Source: Nipponacmea schrenckii (Eukaryota; Mollusca; Gastropoda; Lottiidae). From it: DNA of 64,000 nt. The number at the start of each line of letters is the position of its first letter. Position 1 is the stretch's first letter. Below are positions 12,401 through 23,199 of this stretch, one piece after another. The notes under the pieces were generated by a model that worked only from the letters and a program-made list of their open reading frames with translations, made no database searches and had not been told where the DNA came from. A program made the position numbers and the translations under genes. The stretch spans positions 36,376,067 to 36,440,066 of the forward strand of contig CM060201.1 of assembly GCA_030562195.1 (NCBI GenBank). Direction: 5' to 3'.

Positions 12401-15400
12401 GCTAACTTTGCTGTAAAGAATAAAGTTCTGTTCTGTTCTGATCGCCTTGCTATTACTTAATTAATCGGTAAGATGCATATATACTGATCGCCTTGCTATT
12501 ACTTAATCAATCGGTAAGATACATATATACTAATCGCCTTGCTATTACTTAATCAATCGGTAAGATACATATATACTGATCGCCTTGCTATTACTTAATC
12601 AATCGGTAAGATACATATATACTGATCGCCTTGCTATTACTTAATTAATCGGTAAGATACATATATACTGATCGCCTTGCTATTACTTAATCAATCGGTA
12701 AGATACATATATACTGATCGCCTTGCTATTACTTAATTAATCGGTAAGATACATATATACTGATCGCCTTGCTATTACTTAATTAATCGGTAAGATACAT
12801 ATATACTGATCGCCTTGCTATTACTTAAATAATCGCTAAGATACATATATACTGATCGCCTTGCTATTACTTAATTAATCGGTAAGATACATATATACTG
12901 ATCGCCTTGCTATTGCTTAATAAGTCGAGATAGAGATTTTAAATTGCCACTACGTTCATATAAACTATTCAAATGTTGGATCAATACGTTTCGTATGATT
13001 TCTGGTATAAAGGCAAAAATGCTTTGAATTTCACAAGACCAATTGCCAAAACATACATTCGTAAAATGCCGTCGAGTCCGCGTTTAGATTAAAAGAAGTT
13101 GGTAAATTTAAAGCACCTGCTACTTGGTGTAATGAGTGACTTCATAAATAACTGGATTATAATTATACAAATTACTACTTCAGACAGATATACGACAGCT
13201 CGTAGTTAAACTTTTGTTGTTCGGGGGGGGGGGGGGGAGTAGTATATCCGGAGGGCCATTTTTGTCTTCAATCCCGCCCCCACCCCTGTAGATTCGGACC
13301 CGGATATACAAGACAAGGTTTATCGAAGTCATTAATGTCACATGCATTTAAATAAAAGTATAATTGAAGTAAATTCAACGTAACTATACTGACACGATAT
13401 CTTAGAACCAGTGTTTTTCTCTACAGTATTAATATTCTACCGAAGTTTAACATTTTATAAATTTGAAATTTTTATTTTAGCTTCACTGTGATATAAGAGT
13501 TGTCTCAGAAACCCGTGGTCGTCGGATTTCCCTGCTGTCAACTAGTAAAAAGAAGTTTATTGGAATGATAGTGAGTTTTTATATTCCCACATTTTTTTTT
13601 TTATAACTATAACAATTTTTACCTTCAGCATTCATGATTGTATAACTTATCGATCATTTATTACCCAGGTTGATAGATCCGTTATAAATATAAAAGAAGG
13701 AGAAACGGCAACTATAAAGATTCGGTCAACAGTTCCTATTGGCTGTGATGAGCCTAGCGGGTGTTCATTCGCAATAATTGCTGATATACCCTGGGACGAG
13801 GAAGAGGCATGTGAACCGACTCCCACAGCCAATGGTATGTGTGGTATCAATTTTAATACTTCAAAATGGGAAACGTGGCATGAATTAAATATCACTTCAA
13901 CTGTAACTGAAGATTATGGACAAGAGTTTATCCAAAAGAAAGTATTTCTAAGGACCGAAGATTCACATATTGGACAACGTATCTGGGAAAATTACGTTCT
14001 CGAACCAGTAACGGTAAGAATTGGAACTTTAAACAAGATAATCGAGAATATTCATTAGAATTCAATCTATGATAGTCTTCATAAACATCACCTTAATATC
14101 ACCTTGATATCACCTTAATATCACCTTAATATCACCTTATTTTGTTTTCATTTGAATGCCTGGTAGAAATAAGAAGAATCCGCTTCATTGCTTTGTTTTC
14201 GAAATATTTTAGGATCAGGGTAAAATCTGAATTTGATGTCTATTGCATCTGCAATCGATTGATTTAGCCTTTTTGTCATTTCCGGTTAAAGTTTTTCAGT
14301 ATAAGCCAAAACTTCAATAGCCTATATCTCGCAACCTTTACCTTTTGTGGCCTTGTGACCCTAAAAAAAGTTGTAGTCTCTGTCGAGATAAATTCAATGA
14401 AAATTATTTACCGACTTCTGTAGTAACTGTGCGTTATTTTAAGATATTTGAACTATCAGAAAAAGAATAGAACAAACTCTCTCTGCAGACTTCCTTAAAG
14501 ACTTCTAAGAACCTTGGCGAAAATTTTGAGTCAGAGATAATACAGTCTTTTGGTGACATTTCAACACGTAAACAGAACAAATCATCAACTGGGGAATACA
14601 TTTGATTTGTCTTGGACAGATAATTGTTATTTACTTTCAGATCAATATAGCCAAGAATACATCAATCATTGAAAGGAAGTTTTGTCTAATGATAGCCACA
14701 CTGTTATTTGTGGATTTCTACGATACCATGGATTCCTTCATTTCCATCTAGTAACATGTTTTTAAATTAGTATTTAATGGGCAATATTATAGAAGATAGG
14801 GAGTTTTTGCCCTACTCGACCACAAACTGGTTACTAGACAGAAAAACTGACATAAAAAAACATGGCAAAACGTGACAGTATCTAGGACAAGGCACACCAA
14901 TAAGCGAAATCTACTATTAATACTAATCGATAATTAGAATAGAGCCATATATAGCACAGAGTGGACCCTTGCTAATTTGCTACAGTAAATTGCAAGACTG
15001 TAAACCAGCATAAAGAATGCTATTGTTATTGTAATGAGGTTTTCTATAGATTTTTTTTTTCGGGGACACTGAATTTATCGATTTGCACCACTTAAAGTTT
15101 CAAACAAAAGTCGGTGATCCCTTCTCTTCAAAACGTATCTTGTTTGCATTATATTGGTCATAGTTTCGTTTATTTGGATATGCACATTTTAATGATATTC
15201 TTATTTAGCTACTCCAGACCCTTCAATCTGACTGGTACATTCTACATGTTACAAATGGATAATGTGGAGGTCCAGGTGCAAGTAACGGACTGTACTGAAT
15301 CTAGATATTGTATTTGCGGTGTTGTTGTTAGAGTAGGAAGAACTGCCTTTATGGTCAACCATTGTAACCTAGGATACTGGTATATTGACTATATATTATG

Positions 15401-18400
15401 TGACGATGGTGCTAATATACTTGATGTAAGAAAAGGAAGATTTGAGGCGACGTTTGAGGTAGGTACACTGAATCGAGGAAACTAAATTGAATCTTGGTTT
15501 TCAAAGTAAACTCTAGAAGTTATCTTCAAATTAAAGCAATGTACATTAAGAAAAAATTGAAATGCACAAATAAGAGACAAATATAAACAAGCGCAACGAG
15601 AGATTTGTCATTAATATCAATACACGTTTGACACGATGATCTGTTTGAAAGTGTTTTACTATATTTATTTTTGTAGATATATTTACCAAGTGATACATCA
15701 GTGCACATCGAGATGAAGGAACATTCTGAAATCAAATATTTGAATATATTAATAATTCCATCAGTGAGAGATATTGGTAAAACATCTGGTTTATGTGGTG
15801 AATTAACAGCTGATCCACCAACTGTAGAATATAAGGACGTATATTTCAATTCTTTCAGGTATTTTAATGTACTACAATTTCAATCATCGCTATTTTTTTT
15901 ATTTTTGCCAGCAAGTTTTCCTCTGTCACAATCAGACAAAATGCATAGAGAGAAAGGGCGGTTGAGTAATCATATGAAACGAGGAAGATCAAGAAACCAC
16001 GCTGACAAGACATTAAACGTATAAATCATTATATTTTCCAGTAACCCATATAATATCTAAACTAAAAGTTTGGTGAATGCATCTTAAAACGCGAACCGTA
16101 CACCCAAATATTAGATCGAACAGAGACTGAAAAGTGTAGAGTGTGAAACAAAAGGTAATACTAACTGATTTATCATTTACAGGGTACAGGGAAACCTAAG
16201 CTTGTTTGATCCAGACAACTGGAGATCTCTACCGGAGTGGACACCTAATGATAGTGTAAGGTTCCAACATTGTCGTTGTGATGAAAGAGTAGAAGCAATA
16301 AACACATATCTAAACTGTAGTCCAGTACCAGGGGCGACAACCTGTTCTTCAGACACAGATTATACCTTGTTCCATAAAAAACGATGTATCAATCCTTTAC
16401 GAAAGAAAAGATCACTTCCACGAGGTTTCAAACATCCAACATTACACCATCAACGACTCAGGCGGGTACGTCGATTGTTAGTGTCACGATTGTCATTCGC
16501 GTCAACAATTTGACTGAAGATAATTTGGTATAAAAGAACATATTTTGGCCACCAATAGCATTGAAAATATCCTATTTGACCAGTATCTCAGGTCCGGAAC
16601 ATAATATTCTTTCTACCTGAACCTCTAATACCCCCTGCTTATTGCTTTTTCAACACACTTCTTTTAAACGATATTTCATTTACATAAATATGCAAACGGA
16701 TTACAGAGTATGTTTTCGCCTTAAAGAAAACCACCCACCCCTATCAAATATTGATAGAAATAACAAGTAAACCTCACTTAAAAAATGTTATGGTTATTTT
16801 GTTTATTTTATCGTAGGATGTAAGTTGGAAGAATGGATGGACTATAAACAGTGCTGGTGAATATTGTTCTGGTCTGTTTAATAATTCTATGGTTATTAAG
16901 AGATGTGAGGGTATTAGAGGTATTAATATAGAAGAGGCTATAGCGATGTGTGTCAGCGATATACAGGTATTCATATCGAGAATTGATTAAAATAAACAAA
17001 ACCCTTACAGCGCTATTAGAAAGATGGTCTGTAAGCCATTTTATTTTTAACCCTTTAGCGATATATAGGGGAAGAGATCACAAAAAATAACTTAACAAAA
17101 TTTTATATTAAACTATTACACACAACATTTCAACAATCTACATTGCCATCATCAGGTGAAATGAGAAACTTATAATACTAGAAGGTATATATACAGAAAA
17201 TAAACAATAGAAACAATTATTTAAGGATTAATGGGATTGGCAAAAAGCAGTGAAGGGCTTTATACACAACTCAAATTATATTTATATTTGTTGGTTGCAA
17301 TAACCAATTACACAAACGAAATGTTTGATAGGAGTGGAAGGAGAAGACGACAGACTATCTGCATTTATTTTCTAGTTAAGTGGAATTGACGTGTTTGCTC
17401 TCTCTGTCATATCGGCTGTTAGCTTCCAATGTTTACGTGAAGCCAGAATGAACAGGACTTTAAGAGAAGAAAAGCTAGAAAACGGTAAAACTATCCTGGA
17501 GATGGTAAAAGAAGTAGCTTGTCCTGGGGAATGTTCAGGTCGGGGAGTTTGTGAAAACGGTAAGTGATCTCTCGTGACGGAGACATCTATACAGTTCAGA
17601 TTATCTAAGAAGTTGCAGTATAATAGCCTGAACCGGAGAAACACCGTAATGATCAATTTTTGTGGCCATAAAACTTACCTCTGTTCGGGTGATTCGCACA
17701 ACTTAGAGAAGTTTTCGCCTTATATTTTCATATTTCAACTGTATTATTTAATTCCAGGTAAATGTATCTGTAAGGCTGGGTATATTGGATCCGACTGTTC
17801 AGTATCTCTCAATACACCACCATTAGCCCACAATCTAGAAGCTGACGGACATTGTGATTTATCAGTAGATGATTGTACCGAAGTGGCTGTTTTTGGTGGA
17901 AGATTTGTAGATTCTGATCAGACCAAGTGTCAATTGTTACCATTTGAGGTAATTTAATTCTTTGTTTCATCACACCTGAAGGTTCAAATCCCGATATATA
18001 TGAATCTTTTTATATCTAAATGGAATTCAGAAAAAAAAACCAAAAAGCCAGTTAGATCAACGTATGGCTGTCGATTGTTTGAAGATTATATTTGAACAGT
18101 CATGAAGCCGGAGTATTTGACGAAACATAAGTTTAAATTAAATTTGGAAATAGTTCAAATGCCCTAAAGCTAGAAATGGGCGTAGATGGTAAGATATACT
18201 ATATGTAAATTGTAGATAGACAAGGGCAAAGTTACATTCAGCGAGGAAAGAGAAATACAAACAGCAGTGTTTGAGAGTATTGGAGAAGTAACATGTAAAT
18301 TACCATCTAGAAAACGTAGAAGAAGATCAGTAGATGTACCAGTTATTGATGAAACTGTGACAGGTTATAAAGTGTCGGTATCAAATAATGGTCAGAACTA

Positions 18401-19564
18401 CAGCCAACAGTTAAATTTCATCATATATAATACAGAATGTATGAACTGTAGTACAGATAACTCGGATGAAATTATCTGCTTATTTTCGGTAAGATGATCA
18501 ATATTTATATAACCGATACCGGCCATCTTGACTCTCGGAAGAGGAATTGATAAATCCAGTGGAAATATATTAGTCTACCAACTGTTACTGTATGTTCTGT
18601 AATATTAAAGGTGTTTAGGGACACTTTATAAATAATGTTAAAAAATGTAAAATTAAATATTGCATGAACAATATACAAACACATTTGATAAAAATCTTAT
18701 AAAAATTAAAAAAACAAAGGCTACTAAAGATAATTAAAACTTAATTACAAATTATAATAATTTCCAGGTAACTATAGTATTATAGATGTTATATATTATA
18801 GTAATGGTTTATTTCAGTCTAACTATTGTATTATAGATGTTATATATTATAGTAATGGTTTATTTCCGTCTAACTATTGTATTATAGATGTTATATATTA
18901 TAGTAATGGTATATTTCAGTCTAACTATTGTATTATAGATGTTATATATTATAGTAATGGTTTATTTCAGTCTAACTATTGTATTATAGATGTTTTATAT
19001 TATAGTAATGGTTTATTTCCGTCTAACTATTGTATTATAGATGTTATATATTATAGTAATGGTTTATTTCAGTCTAACTATTGTATTATAGATGTTATAT
19101 ATTATAGTAATGGTTTATTTCAGTCTAACTATTGTATTATAGATGTTATATATTATAGTAATGGTTTATTTCAGTCTAACTATTGTATTATAGATGCTAT
19201 ATATTATAGTAATGGTTTATTTCCGTCTAACTATTGTATTATAGATGTTATATTTTTAAAAGGTTTTTTCAGTCTAACTATTGTTTTTAAAGAAAGGTTA
19301 TATATTATAGAAAAATGGTTTATTTCAGTCTAACTATTTGATTATAGATGTTATATATTATAGTAATGCTTTATTTCAGTCTAACTATTGTATTATAGAT
19401 GTTATATATTATAGTAATGGTGTATTATTGTATTTTATATTGTTGGTTTCAGCCTGACTATTGTATTATGGATACTAGTTGCTATAGAAATGGTACTGTG
19501 TATAATACTGGTATCAGAGAATTTGTTTGTCGAGCTGACAGTAGTGGAAAAACTTGGTTTGCCG
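6438..19564 (+). CDS. VWDE-like secreted protein (von Willebrand factor D and EGF domain), 13 exons seen
   Basis: Exons read: 6438-6495, 6945-7071, 8069-8189, 13481-13570, 13669-14013, 15209-15458, 15677-15858, 16183-16465, 16817-16966, 17376-17559, 17758-17948, 18216-18488, 19453-19564. All have AG/GT borders, and phases agree at every join except 14013/15209. They total about 788 residues. Order: signal peptide, Ig-like and VWDE-type N-terminal region, vWD domain (CICGVVVRVG, GLCGELTADPP), an LFDPDNWRSLPEWTP stretch after vWD, Cys-rich linker, EGF (CPGECSGRGVCENG joined to KCICKAGYIGSDCS), and a further Cys-containing module. The VWDE family is extracellular and multi-domain. The exon expected to carry the start of the vWD domain was not found, and the 3' end is not visible after 19564. 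The gene spans 13 kb largely because three introns contain satellites or a LINE. No in-frame stop was seen in any exon. Fibrillar or mucin vWD proteins are alternatives, but the order of blocks fits VWDE best. Confidence 0.82.
6945..14013 (+). CDS. VWDE-like exons 2-5: N-terminal Ig-like region up to the vWD domain
   Basis: Exons 6945-7071, 8069-8189, 13481-13570 and 13669-14013 join in phase (the split Trp codon at 7071/8069 is restored). The block reads FIFDCSFQNPYPSYSF and a shared Cys near LHCDIRV, as in an Ig-like domain. It continues with the VWDE-typical STVPIGCDEPSGCSFAI and ends IWENYVLEPVT. The 5.3-kb intron between 8189 and 13481 is filled by the 46-bp satellite and a LINE. Confidence 0.8.
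7258..7545. repeat. Imperfect intronic duplication, about 175-bp spacing
   Basis: Two related segments, about 7262-7365 and 7436-7545, share tttgatattctt-like, ttattttgtg, cccatagcaacaaa and atccatgct blocks in the same order. They lie in intron 2 of the VWDE-like gene. No function is suggested. Confidence 0.5.
8311..9857. repeat. 46-bp satellite array, left part
   Basis: About 33 head-to-tail copies of a 46-bp unit beginning acttaattaatcggtaagat and ending gatcgccttgctatt. Copies are very similar; a variant with cttccttcc replaces cttgctatt in several. The array lies in intron 3 of the VWDE-like gene and resumes at 12441 after a LINE insertion. Confidence 0.96.
9858..12440 (+). mobile_element. 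5'-truncated LINE inserted in the 46-bp satellite
   Basis: The sequence breaks out of the satellite inside a unit, just after atatatact, and re-enters it at the matching point (atcgcc) after an A-rich 3' end with tandem ttctg units following aataaag. Coding order is linker after the endonuclease (RWFNNE near 9887), reverse transcriptase, FADDT near 11015, and a C-terminal Cys-His motif (ICPLCDR near 12030). The endonuclease is missing, as expected from 5' truncation during target-primed reverse transcription. Long A-runs at 11700-12050 produce frameshifts. Confidence 0.88.
9987..11045 (+). pseudogene. LINE reverse transcriptase, broken ORF2
   Basis: An open stretch to 10847 carries RT motifs: KSPGGD, NIIPLYKNKGDPTNPKSYRP, SYRPITLLSCLGKLF, QTGFRKGRSVLDNIF and the catalytic-Asp motif AFVDFKAAFDSVWR. 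A stop follows VLM, after which GVPQGENLSPFLF and the second catalytic motif FADDT appear in other frames. At least two frameshifts are needed, so the element cannot make an active enzyme. The clade (CR1, RTE or another) cannot be decided by eye. Confidence 0.8.
12441..12925. repeat. 46-bp satellite array, right part
   Basis: About ten more copies of the unit found at 8311-9857, in the same orientation and register, ending in gcttaataagtcgag. The two parts were one array before the LINE inserted. Confidence 0.95.
14086..14142. repeat. 13-bp repeat in a VWDE-like intron
   Basis: Five copies of a 13-bp unit, atatcaccttaat and close variants, lie shortly after the donor at 14014. The rest of 14143-15208 holds no exon I can support, although a vWD exon would be expected there. 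Confidence 0.8.
15209..16966 (+). CDS. VWDE-like exons: vWD domain and following linker
   Basis: Exons 15209-15458, 15677-15858, 16183-16465 and 16817-16966 join in phase. The first two give the middle and end of a vWD domain: GTFYMLQMDNVEVQV, CICGVVVRVG, IYLPSDTSVHI and GLCGELTADPP. The third gives LFDPDNWRSLPEWTP, paired cysteines (HCRCDE) and a multibasic RKKRSLPR. The donor gtacgt at 16466 is chosen because it keeps phase with the exon at 16817. The first of these exons enters in phase 2 whereas the exon ending 14013 leaves in phase 0, implying an unseen exon of length 3n+2. Confidence 0.8.
17376..18488 (+). CDS. VWDE-like exons: EGF domain and multibasic region
   Basis: Exons 17376-17559 and 17758-17948 split an EGF-like domain: CPGECSGRGVCENG at the end of the first, KCICKAGYIGSDCS at the start of the second, giving six cysteines in EGF spacing. 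The next block has CDLSVDDCTEVAVFGGRF. Exon 18216-18488 has a strong furin-type site (KRRRRSV) and ends in a CMNC pair. All joins keep phase. Confidence 0.82.
18768..19440 (+). repeat. 51-bp array carrying repeated 3' splice sites
   Basis: About twelve tandem copies of a 51-bp unit lie directly upstream of the exon at 19453. Each unit joins a pyrimidine-rich tract and cag (tttatttcag) to tctaactattgtattatag. The real exon starts after gtttcag with cctgactattgtattatgg, so the unit is a diverged copy of this intron-exon border plus about 40 nt of exon. Nine of twelve copies keep CAG and three have CCG. Positions of the final G include 18817, 18919, 18970, 19072, 19123, 19174, 19272, 19328 and 19379. 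Most of the array is open in one frame as a 17-residue repeat. Confidence 0.88.
19453..19564 (+). CDS. VWDE-like last visible exon
   Basis: The acceptor tttcag at 19447-19452 matches the preceding exon in phase 0. The exon reads PDYCIMDTSCYRNG and ends WFAG with donor gtaagt, leaving one base. It has the Cys spacing expected after the EGF region of VWDE proteins. The following exon was not found: a candidate after ttattcag at 20098 fails, because its open frame requires a different phase. Confidence 0.7.
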
Positions 19565-20460
19565 GTAAGTTTCTTGTCTTAGAAGCAACCAAAGGCTATA
19601 TTAAATAAATCTATGTACATTCTACTGTTCACGATATGGGAATTGGAACAACCAGGACTATATAAGAATTAAACTGTGTTTTTAATTCGCCACAAATCTT
19701 AGATTGTGTCGTTGTTGTTATTAGTTCTATCAATAAATTGTTTCCGATTATTCAAGATGGCAGCGCCCATTGATAACAGATTTTATGAAAATCAACACCT
19801 CCTTTCCCCCAAAACCATATCTCTTTTCAAGACCAAGGAGAGTTCAACCAATAGTATTCTAAAGTATATATATATAGGTAAAGATATAGTACAAGTACTT
19901 GCTCTACCCACGGTAAAATATAGAAGTAACAAGGGTTGTCATCAATTCTTGGTAAAATGCAACACTTTTAGTTCATTTCTGAGAGAACAAGTTGTCATAT
20001 TCAATTTATATATAAACATTATCTTAGCAGCACATTATCTTCAGATATATATATATATACAATATTATTATGTATTTAATATTAATTTCATTATTCAGGA
20101 AAGGTGTAATATCCACGGATAATGATGATGCCGTTCCGCTTTGTCAACACAGTGAACATCTTAATGAAGAATTTAAATAAATATTGAATACAATTGTGAG
20201 GGGGTTTGACATAGTATTATCTTCCATTATATAAATGGATACACAATTTTTTATTTATTTTTTTATTTATCTTTTTATTAATTTTTTTTTTTATTCTGTT
20301 TATTCTGTTAGAAATTTTCTTTTTTTCTTTTTTTAAGCCTACAAATATTTTTTGCATATAGTCTAATCACCCTGTCGGTCCGCTGGTATATCCGCATTTT
20401 GGTAGTCCCGTTTGCTTTGGACTTGTACTACTCTACAAAATACAATTCTATACGATTATT
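19565..20460. other. No gene recognised
   Basis: A T-rich low-complexity tract occupies about 20240-20335. No exon with a matching phase continues the VWDE-like gene here. Confidence 0.55.
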
Positions 20461-20660
20461 TTGCATCATCCTCATGGTGCAATCAAACAGATCACTTTTG
20501 GAAGATGTTTGGGACATTCACTAGAAACACTTGACAATCAACATCGACATGTACAACAACCAGACCAAGGCTGCCAGTGCAAGCAAGTTCATTTTGTGAA
20601 TTATACTTTTAAAACTTGCCCTGTTTCAAGTGGATCTCTAGACTGGTGTCCAGTCTTCTT
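20461..20660 (+). pseudogene. Protease-like family fragment (copy A)
   Basis: The open stretch encodes HHPHGAIKQITFGRCLG, FDNQ-like LDNQHRHV and CQCKQVHFVNYTFKTCP. It aligns without gaps to the C-terminal part of the gene at 30547-31923. The conserved CPGSSGSP serine motif has become CPVSSGSLD, and the frame runs into a lysine tract from an A-run near 20660. Only the last quarter of the protein is present, with no promoter or first exon, so it is a dead copy of the family. Confidence 0.78.
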
Positions 20661-21135
20661 AAAAAAAAAAAAAATCACTAAAAAAAACTTATTTCTAGAG
20701 ACTGGGACATTAGAGCTAATTTCTCATCTTGTAGGTCAATCCGCATTATGCAGATCGTGTGACGTCGTACATCACGTGATATCTAACATCACGTGATATA
20801 AACAAAATGGTTGTCTAAAATGGCAAGCTGGTGACATACCTAAAGTTCTTGTTATTTTTACGATCTAAGAATTTTGTTGACGCACAGCATCAGTTTAATG
20901 AACGGATACAACGTATGGGATGAGGTGAATGAACATAAATAAAATCATTATCATTATAAAAACTTAACGAAGCTTGTTCATCGGAATATCAGCCGATTGC
21001 CGAATGGAAAAAACCAACGTGACATCAATCAACCCCCCGCCCCCCCCCCCAGACGGTCTCGGCATGCCTGCTCCAGTCGAGACATGATTCATGAAGGTAA
21101 ATATCGATTTTAATTTATCTTTTGGGGTAAATATT

Positions 21136-21324
21136 TCAATTCTTACAAAAATAATCGGCAGAATTCGATTTAGAAAATATTGTGGTCTTTCCCGAACCAC
21201 ACGGCGCGCACAAAAAAACATCTTTCTTCTGTAGATAAGCGGTGTTTATTCCCTTTGGATCTTTATAACCAAAAGCCGGTAAAACATGTCCAATCGCCTC
21301 GTCAATATCCGCTAATTCGGACAT
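21136..21324 (-). pseudogene. RecQ-like helicase N-terminal fragment
   Basis: The minus strand from ATG 21324 reads ADIDEAIGHVLPAFGY and then KKDVFLCAPCGSGKT, a Walker A motif preceded by the spacing seen in RecQ/DEAD helicases. Homology ends soon after the P-loop and no other helicase motifs follow. It is a short scrap, perhaps left by a mobile element that carried a helicase-like gene (inference). Resemblance is by eye only. Confidence 0.42.
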
Positions 21325-21525
21325 GATTCCAACGGCGTGTGTGTGGAATTGAATCCGCGATAATCGAGACTTTATTTACAAAATTCATGTCACATGACCC
21401 CAAAGCGTGATCGACAACTGTCAATCATTCCAAATAAGGTAGGACGAAAAACATGGCAAACACGCCCATTTTATTGTTAACTTCGCAATTTGTCCAGTCT
21501 CTCTCGTAGGATACAAGTTTACTCA

Positions 21526-21527
<2 letters not shown>

Positions 21528-21553
<26 letters not shown>
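21528..21553. repeat. Poly-T tract
   Basis: An almost uninterrupted run of about two dozen T residues. On the minus strand this would be a poly-A tract, possibly from an old retroposed sequence. Confidence 0.85.
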
Positions 21554-21557
<4 letters not shown>

Positions 21558-21754
21558 ATAAATAGAAGGAGATCGGGCCAACAGTATCTCCAGAAAGTTT
21601 TCACCCTTGGGCTTTAATTCCAAATCATAATTATAAGGGGAAATGTAAACGGGGTGTTTCGATTAAATGTTTATAATAAATATTTAGGCTGATTCTTAAA
21701 AAACAGATATTTAGACAAGTTTTTACCTTGTTAACTTAAACAAATCTGATTTAA

Positions 21755-22650
21755 TTAAAAAGTTATAATAAATATTTAGACGACTGTATTACTTTAATAT
21801 GCTTTCAATAAATATTTAGACGACTGTATTACTTTAATATGTTATAATAAATATTTAGACGACTGTATTACTTTAATATGTTATAATAAATATTTAGACG
21901 ACTGTATTACTTTAATATGCTACAATAAATATTTAGAATACTGTATTACTTTAATATGCTATAATAAATATTTAGACGACTGTATTACTTTAATATGTTA
22001 TAATAAATATTTAGAATACTGTATTACTTTAATATGTTATAATAAATATTTAGAATACTGTATTACTTTAATATGTTATAATAAATATTTAGAATACTGT
22101 ATTACTTTAATATGTTATAATAAATATTTAGAATACTGTATTACTTTAATATGTTATAATAAATATTTAGACGACTGTATTACTTTAATATGCTATAATA
22201 AATATTTAGACGACTGTATTACTTTAATATGCTATAATAAATATTTAGAATACTGTATTACTTTAATATGTTATAATAAATATTTAGAATACTGTATTAC
22301 TTTAATATGTTATAATAAATATTTAGACGACTGTATTACTTTAATATGCTATAATAAATATTTAGACGACTGTATTACTTTAATATGCTATAATAAATAT
22401 TTAGAATACTGTATTATTTAAATATGTTATAATAAATATTTAGACGACTGTATTACTTTAATATGCTACAATAAATATTTAGACGACTGTATTACTTTAA
22501 TATGCTATAATAAATATTTAGAATACTGTATTACTTTAATATGCTTATAATAAATATTTAGTCACTGTATTACTTTAATATGTTATAATAAATATTTAGA
22601 TGACTGTATTACTTTAATATGTTATAATAAATATTTAGACGACTGTATTA
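21755..22650. repeat. 39-bp satellite array (first locus)
   Basis: About 23 tandem copies of a 39-bp unit built from ataataaatatttagacga and ctgtattactttaatatgtt. Two variants alternate, with gacgactg or gaatactg. The same unit forms a second array at 57925-59275, and single relics lie at about 33840-33910, 55290-55380 and 55735-55775. It is open in one frame only because 39 is divisible by three. Confidence 0.95.
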
Positions 22651-22684
22651 TTTTTCTATTTTGAAGGCAATATCTATACCTTAA

Positions 22685-23162
22685 GAACCTTGTGTCCGTA
22701 TTACTGTGACCAAAATACCTTGTGCCCGTATTACTGTGACCAAAATACCTTGTGCCCGTATTACTGTGACCAAAATACCTTGTGCCCGTATTACTGTGAC
22801 CAAATTACCTTGTGCCCGTATTACTGTGACCAAATTAACTTGTGCCCGTATTACTGTGACCAAATTACCTTGTGCCCGTATTACTGTGACCAAAATACCT
22901 TGTGCCCGTATTACTGTGACCAAAATACCTTGTGCCCGATTATGTGACCAAAATACCTTGTGCCCGTATTACTGTGACCAAATTACCTTGTGCCCGTATT
23001 ACTGTGACCAAATTACCTTGTGCCCGTATTACTGTGACCAAAATACCTTGTGCCCGTATTACTGTGACCAAAATACCTTGTGCCCGCATTACTGTGACCA
23101 AAATACCTTGTGCCCGCATTACTGTGACCAAAATACCTTGTGCCCGTATTACTGTGACCATG
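22685..23162. repeat. 30-bp minisatellite array
   Basis: About sixteen copies of a 30-bp unit, ccttgtgcccgtattactgt followed by gaccaaaata. Copies differ mainly at one A/T position (caaaata or caaatta). Because 30 is divisible by three, long open frames appear on both strands; none is a credible gene. A diverged tail with cctgtgacca continues to about 23195. Confidence 0.95.
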
Positions 23163-23199
23163 TTTCCGGTGACCAAATTTCCTGTGACCAAGTTACCTA

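Noticed and set aside
20099..20180. Candidate next VWDE exon after ttattcag
   Set aside because: The frame that is open needs a two-base carry-over, but the exon at 19564 leaves one base; the compatible frame stops at once.
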